Positions 11,559 through 20,903 of a stretch of DNA of 64,000 nt are shown in pieces. The stretch comes from Pyropia yezoensis. Its lineage: Eukaryota; Rhodophyta; Bangiophyceae; Bangiales; Bangiaceae. The stretch spans positions 10,879,119-10,943,118 of the forward strand of contig CM020618.1 of the NCBI GenBank assembly GCA_009829735.1. Direction: 5' to 3'. Made by a program: the position numbers and the translations under genes. Position 1 is the first letter of the stretch; every line of letters begins with the position of its first letter. Below the pieces are notes generated by a model. That model had not been told where the DNA came from. It did no database searches and was given only the letters and a program-made list of their open reading frames with translations.

Positions 11559-11987
11559 CGTAGCCGTGGCCGTGTCGGCGGCGGCGGCGGCGGCCGCGGG
11601 CGCCCCCCCCCCGTGACGGGCCTGCTGGCACCCGGCCTGGCGCCCGCGGTGGCGGCGTGGGCGGCCGGCGCCGGCTGGGCGGCCGCGGCCGACCGCGGCG
11701 GCGCCGTGGACGCTGGCGACCTGCTCGCCGTCCTCCGCACCGCCCGGGCGGTGGCGGGCGCGACGGCGGCGACGCTACCGCCGGGGGGCGGGGCGGGGGA
11801 GGCGGCGGGGGCGGGGGCGGGGGCGGGGCACCCCGTCGAGGGGGGGCGGGTGGACGGCCTGGCTGCCACCGCCGCCGCCGCGGCCGCTGCGCTCGGCCGT
11901 TACCCGGTCGACGACGCGGCGGCAGTGGAGGCGCGGCTGGTGGCGGCGGCGGGGGGGGCGGGCGCCGAGGTGGGCGTGTACGACTGA
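6160..11987 (+). CDS. Degenerate Ski2/ISE2-like helicase protein, Ala-rich, one homopolymer frameshift
   Basis: About 1940 residues, dominated by Ala, Gly and Val. Family resemblance is weak but ordered. GGDTAIYATVGGMARQ (about residue 255) stands where Ski2 helicases have the Walker A loop. LVLEDVLSGDVPNWEDAVLGL (about 468) followed by LLVLAADLT stands for DEVH and SAT. GVGVLHGGISQPLRDMAAGL (about 758) and RVLVFDATL match helicase motifs IV-V. A C-terminal block fits the DSHCT domain. The Lys-Thr of Walker A, the DExH box and SAT are all lost, so ATPase activity is unlikely. The N-terminus could be a plastid transit peptide. The frame moves between the G-run at 11203-11222 and about 11370: upstream homology is in one frame, while LSTAALAALVADGD and the last 170 residues are in another, ending at 11987. 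Family assignment is inference from motif order. Confidence 0.55.
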
Positions 11988-12699
11988 GTCCGGACCGGAG
12001 AGGGCCATTGATGCGCACTCTTTTTTTTGGGTGTTGTTTTTCATCTTCGGTATGTGCGAAATTCTTATGTCTGTGTTTTCGAAGTTTGTTTCAGAACGCT
12101 CTTCCAGAACACTTAGTTGTTGATGGGTGCGGGCTTCTATGGGGAGGGGCTACATTCAACACCTCGCCGCCAATAAGACCTGAAGTGGCCTCCCAACCCA
12201 CTTCAGCTCCAGGAGAGGCCTTAGTATTTTCGCGACCGCGCTAGGACTTGGAGCCAGGTGCAGCCCCAAGTGCTGTCGCTGCCGCTGACATGGACGTGCC
12301 GGGACTCCTCTGGCTGCCATCCATCGGAGGGTCAGACTGGGCCGCGCTGTCTCCCCGGCTGCCTCATTTGCCGCCACTGCCCTGCCCGCCCTCCCACCCC
12401 GTGGCGGCTTGCCCCTGGCACCAACCGCTGCGGTAGGCGTTTGCCGTCGCGACAGTAACGGCCTAGGCCCTGCGGCGGTTGCCGATCGCCCGGTTGTGCC
12501 CTTCCCCGTCTCCCGTTGCGGGCCCGCCTTGCCCGTCTGTGTAGGCGCGTCTGCCAGCGCCCCCGTGCTGTGGCCGGCCGCCGCCTGCGCCCGCGCCCGT
12601 CGCCGCCCCCTCCTTACCGCCTTTTTTTTGGCGCTCGCACGGCTGTCAGTTCGACTGCCTGCCCCCTCCCGCCCCCCGTCTGTCCCTGTGGTGGGAAGG
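11988..12699. other. Spacer with helicase-like 3' end and RPT6 promoter
   Basis: It starts with a T-rich segment (12020-12056) suited to a 3' UTR. It then becomes GC-rich towards the RPT6 ATG. The RPT6 frame is open from 12409 but without an ATG before 12700. Confidence 0.45.
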
Positions 12700-13989
12700 A
12701 TGGCGGCCATAGCGCTGAAAGCGTCGCGGCTGGCGTCGATGGCCGCCCCGGGCGGCGCCGCCGTGGCTGGCCCTGCGGGTGGGGCGGCGGCAGGAGCGGC
12801 GGCGGCGGCGCCTGCTGGCGCCCTCCACGAGTACTACCTGACCAAGCGGGAGGAGCTGGACGGCCTCCTCCGCGCAAAGGCGGACAACCTGCGGCGGCTC
12901 GAGGCGCAGCGCAACGTCCTCAATGCGCGGGTGCGGGCGCTGCGGGAGGAGCTGCAGCTGCTCCACGAGCCCGGCTCGTACGTGGGGGAGGTGGTCAAGA
13001 TCATGGGTAAGACAAAGCTGCTTGTCAAGGTCAACCCCGAGGGCAAGTACGTTGTTGACCTGGACCCCAAGATTGCCATGGCGGATGTCAAGGTGGGCGC
13101 ACGTGTGGCGCTGCGCAACGACTCGTACACGTTACACAAGGTGCTGCCGTCCAAGGTGGACCCGCTCATTTCGCTGATGCGGGTGGAGAAGGTGCCCGAC
13201 AGCACGTACGAGATGATTGGGGGGCTCGAGACACAGATCAAGGAGATCAAGGAGGTTATTGAGCTGCCTATCAAGCACCCAGAGCTGTTTGACGCGCTGG
13301 GCATTGCGCAGCCCAAGGGGGTGCTGCTGTACGGGCCGCCCGGGACGGGCAAGACGCTGCTGGCACGGGCGGTGGCCCACCATACCGAGTGCACGTTCAT
13401 CCGCGTGTCGGGGTCGGAGCTCGTTCAAAAATACATTGGCGAAGGCTCCCGTATGGTGCGCGAGCTGTTCGTCATGGCGCGGGAGCATGCGCCGTCCATC
13501 ATCTTCATGGACGAGATTGATTCGATCGGTTCGGCGCGGCAGGGCAGCGGCAGCGGCAATGGAGACTCGGAGGTGCAGCGGACGATGCTCGAGTTGCTTA
13601 ACCAGCTGGACGGCTTTGAGCCATCCAAGAACATCAAGGTGCTGATGGCCACGAACCGGATTGACATTCTGGACTCGGCGCTGCTGCGGCCGGGCCGGAT
13701 CGACCGCAAGATTGAGTTCCCCAACCCCAATGACGACAGTCGGCTGTCCATCCTGGCCATCCACTCGCGCAAGATGAATCTGATGCGCCAGATTGACCTG
13801 TCCAGCATTGCTGCCAAGGCCACTGGCGCGTCGGGTGCCGAGATGAAGGCCATTTGCACCGAGGCGGGCATGTACGCGCTGCGGGAGCGGCGAGTACACG
13901 TGACGCAGGACGACTTTGACTTGGCGGTGGCCAAGGTCATGCGAAAGGATTCCGAGGCCAACATGAGTATCAAGAAGCTCTTCAAGTGA
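12700..13989 (+). CDS. RPT6: 26S proteasome regulatory AAA-ATPase subunit 8 (RPT6)
   Basis: One of six AAA subunits that unfold ubiquitinated proteins and open the 20S gate. The 429-residue product has an Ala-rich N-terminus and a coiled coil (about 45-90). An OB domain follows, then the AAA core: GPPGTGKT (Walker A, about 211), [11 protein letters not shown] (Walker B, about 267), the sensor segment MATNRID and the arginine-finger region [14 protein letters not shown]. The C-terminus NMSIKKLFK matches RPT6, which lacks the HbYX motif of some sister subunits. It is slightly longer than the usual 400 or so residues because of the N-terminal Ala stretch. A later ATG at 12739 would remove 13 residues. 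Single exon. Confidence 0.97.
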   Translation: MAAIALKASRLASMAAPGGAAVAGPAGGAAAGAAAAAPAGALHEYYLTKREELDGLLRAKADNLRRLEAQRNVLNARVRALREELQLLHEPGSYVGEVVKIMGKTKLLVKVNPEGKYVVDLDPKIAMADVKVGARVALRNDSYTLHKVLPSKVDPLISLMRVEKVPDSTYEMIGGLETQIKEIKEVIELPIKHPELFDALGIAQPKGVLLYGPPGTGKTLLARAVAHHTECTFIRVSGSELVQKYIGEGSRMVRELFVMAREHAPSIIFMDEIDSIGSARQGSGSGNGDSEVQRTMLELLNQLDGFEPSKNIKVLMATNRIDILDSALLRPGRIDRKIEFPNPNDDSRLSILAIHSRKMNLMRQIDLSSIAAKATGASGAEMKAICTEAGMYALRERRVHVTQDDFDLAVAKVMRKDSEANMSIKKLFK

Positions 13990-14448
13990 GCGGTCCTCCG
14001 CCCGTGGGCTATCATTTTTTCCCTTCATATGTTGATACCCCCTCCATGTGGTGCATGTCCATATGCATTTTCTCCGCTGTGATGTGGGGAAGGGCGGCCC
14101 ATTCGGGTGGAGTCCTGGGCTGAGCCCCAACGGCAGTGGGAAAGCGGATTTTTTGTTCACGGTGCACCGCTCGCCGCGAGGGCCTGCGGAGGCACGGGGT
14201 AGGCTGCCTCCCTCGCGTGGTGTACAGTTTTTCCCCAGTTGTCCCCAACGCCCTTGCACCAACCAATTGTTGTCGCTCACCCCGGAGAAAAATAAAACAA
14301 GCTACACACAAACAAGGCATTGATCCTAGCCCCCACAGAAAACGATCTCACCTGATCATCGTCGCGCTTCTATCACCAAAGAGGGACGGTGATATAACGA
14401 GCTCAACCATGTACGGAGAAGCCCAGGACTGCAGTCGGTCCCCCACCC
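13990..14448. other. Convergent spacer RPT6 / plastid terminal oxidase
   Basis: It contains the 3' ends of both genes, with an AATAAA-type signal on the plus strand near 14290. No gene is seen. Confidence 0.5.
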
Positions 14449-15468
14449 TCAACCGAGTTGCTGTCGCCCATACGAACTGAGCGAGTCGGCGTGGTGCGCC
14501 TCGTCGTCGCGGATGCGCACAAACACGTCGTACAGGCTGGCCACTGGGGCACACAGCTCGTCGGCGTCGGGCGACGAGGGTGCGACGCTGAGCCCCTCGG
14601 CGGTCAGGCAGTCCACCTTTGCGTAGTACTCAGCCGCGACGGCTGGGGCAGGCACGTCCCGCCAGGCATCGGCGGCGCCGCTGCGGAGGAAGTCATCGTA
14701 CGTGTGAAACGCATGCTCCTCCACCCGGCGGTTGAAGTCATATGCGGCGGCGGGGGACGCTGCGAAGATGACGACGCCGAGCCAAAAGTAGATGAGGGCA
14801 ACGTGCTGCGCGATGAAGCGGTCCACCCAGGCGGTGCCGCCGCCAAGGTCCTCCATCACCTGGGTGTGCATCGCCTCGTTGTCTGCCTCAGCAAAGTGCG
14901 CGCGAAGTCGAGATGTGAGCCGCGACGACCGCGAGCGGAGGCCGAGCGACTCGTAGCAGTGCAGGACGCAAAGGTACGAAAAGTAAGGACATCTGGCCAC
15001 CACCTCCAGCACCCAAAACCGCCGCACCGGCTCCTTCCCCGCAAATAATCGATCGGTCAGGCCTATGGCCAGCCCCACCGCAACGCCGTTAATCCATTTG
15101 ACGGGCGCCGGCAGGACGTCCTTTTCAGCCTCAGTGGGGACCGCGTCACTGGCTACAGCTGCGTGTGCACTTGGCCCCAGCGACGGCACGGGCGGCTCTG
15201 ACGCGGCCGGGTCGTTCCCGTCAGGGGCAAAGGCCCCCGCGTTTCCGGCGGGCCCGTTGGGGCCAGCCACCACAGCGACCACGGCGATGCGTCGACGGCA
15301 GCGGAGGAGGGGACAGACGGGCGGAGCAGCAACTGCGCCAGCAGCCATGGGCAGACGCCAACGTGAAGCTGGAGGCCTGGACATGAAAGAGGATCCGCGG
15401 TGGGGCGCAAGGGCAGGAGCAAAAGCCAATGCCGCGCATTGGGCGGGGTGGGCCTCAGACGGGGCCAT
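14449..15468 (-). CDS. PTOX: Plastid terminal oxidase (alternative oxidase family)
   Basis: A di-iron quinol oxidase of the thylakoid that passes electrons from plastoquinol to oxygen, used in carotenoid synthesis and as a safety valve. The 339-residue protein begins with a Ser/Arg/Pro/Ala-rich transit region (about 1-90). Iron ligand segments are LEVVAR, EADNEAMH, RRVEEHAFHTYDDF and RDDEAHHAD, in family order. LHCYESLGL and a hydrophobic stretch at IAQHVALIYFWLGVVIF support a monotopic membrane enzyme. The region between EEHAFHTYDDF and RDDEAHH is long, as in PTOX rather than mitochondrial AOX. The start is the ATG at 15468; the frame reaches a GTG at 15483 but no earlier ATG. Evidence that the organism is photosynthetic. 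Confidence 0.93.
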   Translation of the reverse strand: MAPSEAHPAQCAALAFAPALAPHRGSSFMSRPPASRWRLPMAAGAVAAPPVCPLLRCRRRIAVVAVVAGPNGPAGNAGAFAPDGNDPAASEPPVPSLGPSAHAAVASDAVPTEAEKDVLPAPVKWINGVAVGLAIGLTDRLFAGKEPVRRFWVLEVVARCPYFSYLCVLHCYESLGLRSRSSRLTSRLRAHFAEADNEAMHTQVMEDLGGGTAWVDRFIAQHVALIYFWLGVVIFAASPAAAYDFNRRVEEHAFHTYDDFLRSGAADAWRDVPAPAVAAEYYAKVDCLTAEGLSVAPSSPDADELCAPVASLYDVFVRIRDDEAHHADSLSSYGRQQLG

Positions 15469-16428
15469 TGCCAGCGTCGCCACGGCACGAGATGTATGGG
15501 GGGGCGACAGGGAGCAGCTTCACAGCACGGTACAGGCTCTCAGCCCAAGTTGGCAGCAATTCGTCGACGGCGAGAACGGCGCCGAGTTGATGGCTGCGTT
15601 GATGACCAGTGCCGTGCAGGCCGAGGACAGTCACGTTCCGAGCGCAGACAGACCAGGGAGAAGTACTGAGGGGCCAGTGGCAGTGGTGGCGGATGTCAGC
15701 TGGCGGCGGGTGCGGCTTAAGAACACTTGGCCCGTGCGAATGCGGATGCAAAATGGTGGGGTCGGTCGAGAGAGATACCTGGATCGAAGAGCACGGCCCA
15801 CGGAAGAAATATCTGGGACAGAGTTCGCGCAGCCTTCCACGGAGCTGGCGGATCGCTCAAGACCACGTCGTCCTGCTCAAAAACTGGTGGACAATTCAAA
15901 GATAAGAAACGAGACGTGACCCTCGAGAAAGTATCGCAGCCATGAGAAAGAGCAGCCTAACGAACTTCTTGCACACGAATACCGTCGGTGTGGTTCGCGT
16001 TGAAAACGCAGCAGCCGTCGTTGGCATCACAGCCGACATTGTGCGTCCCGTAAAAAGTGGACGTGCACGGGTCGTGCAGTATGGGTTTGATTGGTCCACT
16101 GGCCGACATTTGACATGATCACGACACGAGCACGTCCACTTTTTACGGGACGCACTATATATGTACGCGACGGAGGCAGACCCACGATTCTGTTCTATTG
16201 GAAGGCCCCCCGCGCACGTCCGAATCTGATACGGCTCTCAGAGCCGATCCGTGGTGAGAAAAACAAGAAGAAAACAAGAGACGACACGTCGAGTTTAACA
16301 CACCAAGATGTAAAGAAAAGAAAGCAGGTAAAAGGGAAACACACGAGGGCACGCAGCATGCACAAACACACAAAAAATGAACAGGAGCGCACGTTCGAAA
16401 CACACTCGACTGCCCAACGTCCACCACC
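15469..16428. other. Intergenic, contains second MITE-like copy
   Basis: It lies between the terminal oxidase start and the ALYREF stop. It holds the 115-bp inverted-repeat element at 16041-16155 and an A-rich stretch (16255-16380) that is probably the 3' UTR of ALYREF. No gene is supported. Confidence 0.5.
16041..16155. mobile_element. MITE-like 115-bp inverted-repeat element, copy 2
   Basis: Same length and ends as the copy at 1314-1428. The few differences are in the unique centre and in one base of the right A/T run; here the right arm matches the left perfectly over about 26 bases. It lies in the promoter-side spacer of the terminal oxidase gene and near the ALYREF 3' end. Confidence 0.75.
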
Positions 16429-17385
16429 CTAGTCCGTCATGCGGTAGTTGTCGAGCTGCGCGTCCAGGTCGGCGCTCGTCAATGGCACCTTCTTCTCACG
16501 TGGCTGCCGAGCAGGGGTTGACGCCGCCGACCCGCCGCCGCCACCGCCGCCGCCACCACGACGGCCGCGCGAGGACTTGGCCGAACGACCCGATCCCGAG
16601 CCATGACCAGACGACGCAGCGGCGGCGGCCGCAGCAGAGGCCACGCGCGACTTATCCACCGCAACGGCAAGCTTCTTGCCCTTGGCGCGAGTGTTCAAAG
16701 TGGGCAGCGGCGCTCCCGCCGTCCGGCTGGTCGGGCTGTCAGCAGAGGCCAACGAGATGCGCAGCGGCTTGTTGTCCAGGGGAACCCCGTTGTAGCGCTT
16801 GATAGACTCGAGCGCATCGTCACGGCGCACAAACACGACCTCGGCCACCCCCGTCGAGTGACCGCGACCGTCATAGATGACAAGCGCACGTTGAAGCTTG
16901 CCCACCCCGGAAAAGAGGTCATTGATGTCCCCATTGGTCACCCCGTGGTGCAGGTTGTGCACCACAATCTTGTACCCAGCATTGGCCTTGCTGCCGCTCG
17001 CCGCCGCCGCCGCCGCCGCCTTGCGCTCAATCTCCATAGCGCCCGCGCGGGCAACCGCCGCGGCAGCGGCCGAAGAGAGGCCGCCACCACGCGAGCGAGT
17101 CGATCTCTTGCTGATGACTCCACCGCGGCCCTTGTTCGGGGACTTGCGGGAAAGCGAGTCGTTCATGCGCGCGCTTTCCGCATCCATGGCAGCCGTGCCC
17201 CGCTCGCCGCCAGACTTCCGCTTCCGCCGGCGGGACTTGCGAGCACCCGTGCCCTCCATAGCCGCTGCTGGTGGAGCAGCGGTGGCGCCAGATGCACCCG
17301 CGTCAGACTTCTTGGTAGACCGCCGCATGGCGCGGCTCTCCTTGACAATATCATCCAGCGCCCGGTCAATGTTCATCGCCGACAT
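16429..17385 (-). CDS. ALYREF: ALY/REF mRNA export adaptor (THO complex subunit 4)
   Basis: A nuclear RNA-binding adaptor linking transcription and splicing to export through the UAP56 helicase and NXF1-type receptors. The 318-residue protein starts MSAMNIDRALDDIVKESR, the N-terminal UAP56-binding motif. It ends LDAQLDNYRMTD, the matching C-terminal motif. Between them are basic Arg/Gly/Ser-rich arms and one RRM (about 138-214) with IVVHNL as RNP2 and GVAEVVFV as RNP1. The RRM closes with PLDNKPLRISLA. The ATG at 17385 is preferred over the longer open frame (to 17541) because it puts the UAP56-binding motif at the very N-terminus, as in homologues. Confidence 0.95.
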   Translation of the reverse strand: MSAMNIDRALDDIVKESRAMRRSTKKSDAGASGATAAPPAAAMEGTGARKSRRRKRKSGGERGTAAMDAESARMNDSLSRKSPNKGRGGVISKRSTRSRGGGLSSAAAAAVARAGAMEIERKAAAAAAASGSKANAGYKIVVHNLHHGVTNGDINDLFSGVGKLQRALVIYDGRGHSTGVAEVVFVRRDDALESIKRYNGVPLDNKPLRISLASADSPTSRTAGAPLPTLNTRAKGKKLAVAVDKSRVASAAAAAAASSGHGSGSGRSAKSSRGRRGGGGGGGGGSAASTPARQPREKKVPLTSADLDAQLDNYRMTD

Positions 17386-18128
17386 GGTGATGGGGGGTGG
17401 TGGGATGAACTGAAAAAGAAAGGTAGCGGGGAAATATATAGTCAGGGGGAGGAGAGGGAGATGAAAGGTGTACGGAAACGGCTCGTGGGGACGCCTCACC
17501 AAAACGTCCGCGTAGAGGAGAATGCGCCACGCGGCACGCAATCACTCCGTGGGGGGTGACCCGGCGCTCTCAAGGAGCCGCCGCGGTACCGCTCGGCACG
17601 TCGATCGACACGGAATACGCGACGATAGCGACCAGCAGCACCGACGACGGCCCCACACCGTGGCCAGACGCAGGTGCAGTAACGTGAGCAACAGATACAG
17701 CAACGCGCTACACGCCACGGGAGCGGTTCAGGTGAAAGCCGCGTCAGCAGCAGCCGGTGGACGCGCTCCTCGGGGTCACAGGCCGGCAGTTACAGACGTT
17801 CCGTAGCGGAAGCGCGGGAGGTTCGAGCACTGTCGTGACGACGTGCGCTGGCACATAGCGGCCGCGCGCGCGCTGCGTGGACAGACGCCCACGCGCGGGC
17901 TTGTCCAAATCGTGAGAGGCTTGCCTCCTGACAGCGGAGCGACGCGGTCTTGCCAAAAATTGCGGGAGGCTAAGCTGCACTTAAAAAACAATTACTTATT
18001 GACGGCAACTGTTGTGCCTACTGCGAAGAACACGCGCTGTGTGTACCGCGTACGTGTACACGATGAGCGCGCGGCCACAGCAAGAGAGCGTCTTCGTTGC
18101 CTGCGACTCCCGTTGAGCGTTGCACACG
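17386..18128. other. Divergent spacer
   Basis: It lies between the ALYREF start (-) and the small two-exon gene (+). CT-rich on the ALYREF side (17405-17470). No gene is seen. Confidence 0.4.
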
Positions 18129-18757
18129 ATGGTGCGTGGTACTGTGGTCCGATTTTCTCTTGGTGCTGTCGCTGGCTACTACGTTACGGGCGTGGCCGCG
18201 GCGTCGAATGTCCGCGCACAGGCGGCAGAGCTCGCCGACCGGCTGAAGTATGGGCCAACTTCGGCAACACCATCGGGGCGGACAGCTACGGATGCAGACG
18301 CAGCCGCATGCAAGCCCCAATTTGAGGTAGGTTGAAGATACCTACGAGCGTGTTCATCTGTGTCTGTCCTCATGTGGGGAGTGGCCTGCGTCATCAGGCA
18401 GCGTTCATGCTCATGCTCGCTCTGGAGGGCTTGGGGTGCGTGTCCACGTCGTCAATCAGTCTTGATGCTGACCCCAGTATCTCCATGTAGCTGTGTGTGG
18501 AGCCCTGTCTCCGTTTTCCGCCTCTGTTTGTTGTTGCCTGCGTGTGTTGGTTCCTTTCATCTGTACAGCTGACGCCGCCACCACCGTCGGGCGTAACCGC
18601 AGAGGAGGCAGCGCGCCTTGCGGCGCTGACCAAAATGAATGCTACTATTGACGCAGTGGCCGTGCGGACCATGGCCCTTCCCGCGACGCTGCAGCTCATG
18701 GCTCGGGACGCCGCATCTGTGCTGCCAGGCAGGAGCAGCAGGACTCCAGACCAGTAG
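18129..18757 (+). CDS. Small unknown protein, two exons, one likely membrane segment
   Basis: Exon 1 (18129-18326) and exon 2 (18569-18757) join in phase 0 across a 242-bp intron with donor GTAGGT and a pyrimidine-rich acceptor ending TACAG. The product is 128 residues. Residues 6-24 (VVRFSLGAVAGYYVTGV region) form a likely transmembrane or signal-anchor segment. Next come LKYGPTSATP, a Pro-rich linker and an Ala-rich amphipathic part in exon 2 (EEAARLAALTKMNATIDAVA). No family is recognised. The intron size matches those of the hinge-protein gene. The gene model rests on splice signals and open frames only. Confidence 0.5.
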
Positions 18758-19388
18758 CAGATGACCAGAAGTGATCGAGTTGTCTCTATTTGGAGCGGAG
18801 TGGGGCACGTGCAGCCCTTTATGGTGGTGCCAGTGGACGAATGGCGAACTGCAGCGTATGCATGGTGCACCATCGGACCTGGAGTGCGTCCGACGAGTGC
18901 TTGGGTGACTACGCCCTGTTTCGTCTTTCTCCGGGCCCGTGTCAAGCTCTGTCTAGTCGTGCATGCCGTTCCTGATGGGAGCTACCCGGTGGTTGACTCT
19001 GGCTCAGAAGGGTCGTAGACGCAATCGCATATGGCTTCACTTGTTTCCCCAATGTGGGTGAAACGATAAATAGTGCCGCATGCATTCACGTATCTGTGGG
19101 AGTTGACAATCGGTTGGCGTCGCAGATCTGGAACTACACACTGTCGCACTGTGCCATGAGCTGCAACGCCAACAGACGCCATCACACTGTAACGGGGTAG
19201 TGGGGACCGCCTACACCGCCGCCTCCATCAGCAGCGTCAAAAATAAACACGTCTCATATACACGACGCAGGGAACCATCATGCAAACGGAAGTCTGGCCC
19301 CCCTCATAAGCCACCCTCCGCCCGACAAAGACTGGCTGCTGCGCCCACTCACCTCGTGGCGTGACACCGCTGTCTCTGCCGTGGTCCG
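18758..19388. other. Convergent spacer
   Basis: It lies between the two-exon gene and the membrane-protein gene on the other strand. Less GC-rich, with an AATAAA-like signal on the minus side near 19240. No gene is seen. Confidence 0.45.
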
Positions 19389-20903
19389 TCACTGCTGCAG
19401 CGCACACGCCCGCTCCACCAGCCGCCAAGCGCCGGTCGAGCGCGGGTAGGCCACCAGCCCGCCTACGGCCAACGCAAGCCCAATCGCCACAAATCGAAAA
19501 GGCGAGTCCACCGCCCCGGCCATGCAGTACAACTCAAACGCGACGGCAGCGGAGCCCAGGGAGACCAGGCCCACCAGCTCGGGGGAGCGCAGCTCCGATA
19601 CGACCGGCGCCTTGACCACTTGGGCCGCCCGCAATGGGGAGGGGAAGTTCGAGAGGTGCCGAAGGTGGGAGGTAGCCCACCACGCGGACCACGCCGTCCA
19701 CGCTGAGCTTACAGACTGGCCCGACCAGGGCGACTCAGCAGGCGGGGATGGCAGAACGGGTGGGGGTGGTCCAGACGCCTGCGTACGAGCCGGCGAAACC
19801 ACTGAGCCAGCACCCCTGCGACCGCGGGTGGCAGCAGCCATGGACGCACTGACCGCTCCCGGGTCGGACAGCTGCAGCAGCCGAGTCAGCGAAGCCCGTG
19901 GATCATCACTGTGCGCGTCGGTCATGGTCGGCCGCCGCGGCACCGTCCACGTGTCCGCCGCCTCGGCAGCCGCCGCCGCAGACGCCGCCGCCGCTGCTGC
20001 AACCGCCACCGGCGTGGTGTCCACTTCCGCAACAGCCGCCGGGATGACACCGGCCTCCACAAAACAGTCGAGCGCGTCGCGGGCGGCTGCGGCGACATAA
20101 CCTACATCATCCGCAGCCAAGTAGTGTAAAACCGCTACGGCCGCGTTGCTCCGAACGGGAAACGAGGCCAGCCCAGTGGCCACCCGTCGCCGGTGAACCG
20201 CCACCGGTGAGCGCGCGTACGTCCACAGTAGCTGGGCAGCACCAGCCGAAGTCATGCCGTCCTCTCCATCAAGCATAATCAGCCAGGCGAGCGCCAGCTC
20301 CACCTCCTCGTCCACGAGGGACAGCGGGGCAGCGGCGACCGCCGCCGCGTCGACAGGATCGGGTTCAACCGTCCACGCGTAGGCCAGGTGTAGACTGTCG
20401 GCAATGAGCGCTCGGCTGTGCTGGTTGCGAGCCGCGGCCAGCCGGCGTACAGCTGCCGCGATGGTCCACAGCCCGGCCAACGCACCTAGCAGCATCTCCG
20501 CCTCGGGGAGGCCTCCGGGTAGCAGCGTGGTGCCCCGCGTCGAAGCCTCGTGCAGCACCGTGCAGGCGGCACCGTCGGCAAACGCCCGCAGCGCCACCAC
20601 CGCCCGTCCCCGAAGTCGTGCTTCGGCAGCCTCGGCGCGGGCGCTGCTGGAAAGGGCGGCGGGGGAGGCGGACATGGTCTGGGGTGCCCGCTGGTCATGA
20701 AGCGTAGATGGGGAGCGTGGGCACACACGAAAGGTACATGGCACCGAGAGGGAGCGACGAGCCACAAAACTGGATGACTTGAAGCAGGGAATCGTCGCCT
20801 TTGCCACAGTATTGCGGCCGCTGAACCCCACCACCGGTGATCTGGTGAGCGCGGTAGCCGAGACGACGGGGGCAGCGACAAAGCAAGATGCACCCGGCGA
20901 CAT
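19389..20903 (-). CDS. Unknown protein, HEAT-like helical region and C-terminal membrane segments
   Basis: No family is recognised. From the ATG at 20903 the product is 504 residues. Its first 75 residues are almost free of acidic residues and rich in Ser, Thr, Ala, Val and Arg, like a plastid or mitochondrial transit peptide. A second ATG at 20675 (MSASPAALSSSARAE) has a good ACC context and may be the true start, giving 428 residues. The middle is helical and Ala/Leu-rich, like an armadillo or HEAT solenoid. After a Ser/Pro-rich linker there are two hydrophobic stretches (ELVGLVSLGSAAVAFELYCM and FVAIGLALAVGGLVAY) near the C-terminus. A membrane-anchored organelle scaffold is a guess. Confidence 0.6.
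   Translation of the reverse strand: MSPGASCFVAAPVVSATALTRSPVVGFSGRNTVAKATIPCFKSSSFVARRSLSVPCTFRVCPRSPSTLHDQRAPQTMSASPAALSSSARAEAAEARLRGRAVVALRAFADGAACTVLHEASTRGTTLLPGGLPEAEMLLGALAGLWTIAAAVRRLAAARNQHSRALIADSLHLAYAWTVEPDPVDAAAVAAAPLSLVDEEVELALAWLIMLDGEDGMTSAGAAQLLWTYARSPVAVHRRRVATGLASFPVRSNAAVAVLHYLAADDVGYVAAAARDALDCFVEAGVIPAAVAEVDTTPVAVAAAAAASAAAAAEAADTWTVPRRPTMTDAHSDDPRASLTRLLQLSDPGAVSASMAAATRGRRGAGSVVSPARTQASGPPPPVLPSPPAESPWSGQSVSSAWTAWSAWWATSHLRHLSNFPSPLRAAQVVKAPVVSELRSPELVGLVSLGSAAVAFELYCMAGAVDSPFRFVAIGLALAVGGLVAYPRSTGAWRLVERACALQQ

Noticed and set aside
9322-11869. Minus-strand frames of more than 600 codons
   Set aside because: Antisense shadows of the Ala-rich helicase-like gene, made of Arg, Pro and Gly with no domain.
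12409-12699. N-terminal extension of RPT6
   Set aside because: The frame begins at TTG and has no family similarity; the ATG at 12700 fits RPT6.
15065-15919. 284-codon plus frame
   Set aside because: Mostly antisense to the terminal oxidase transit region; no domain.
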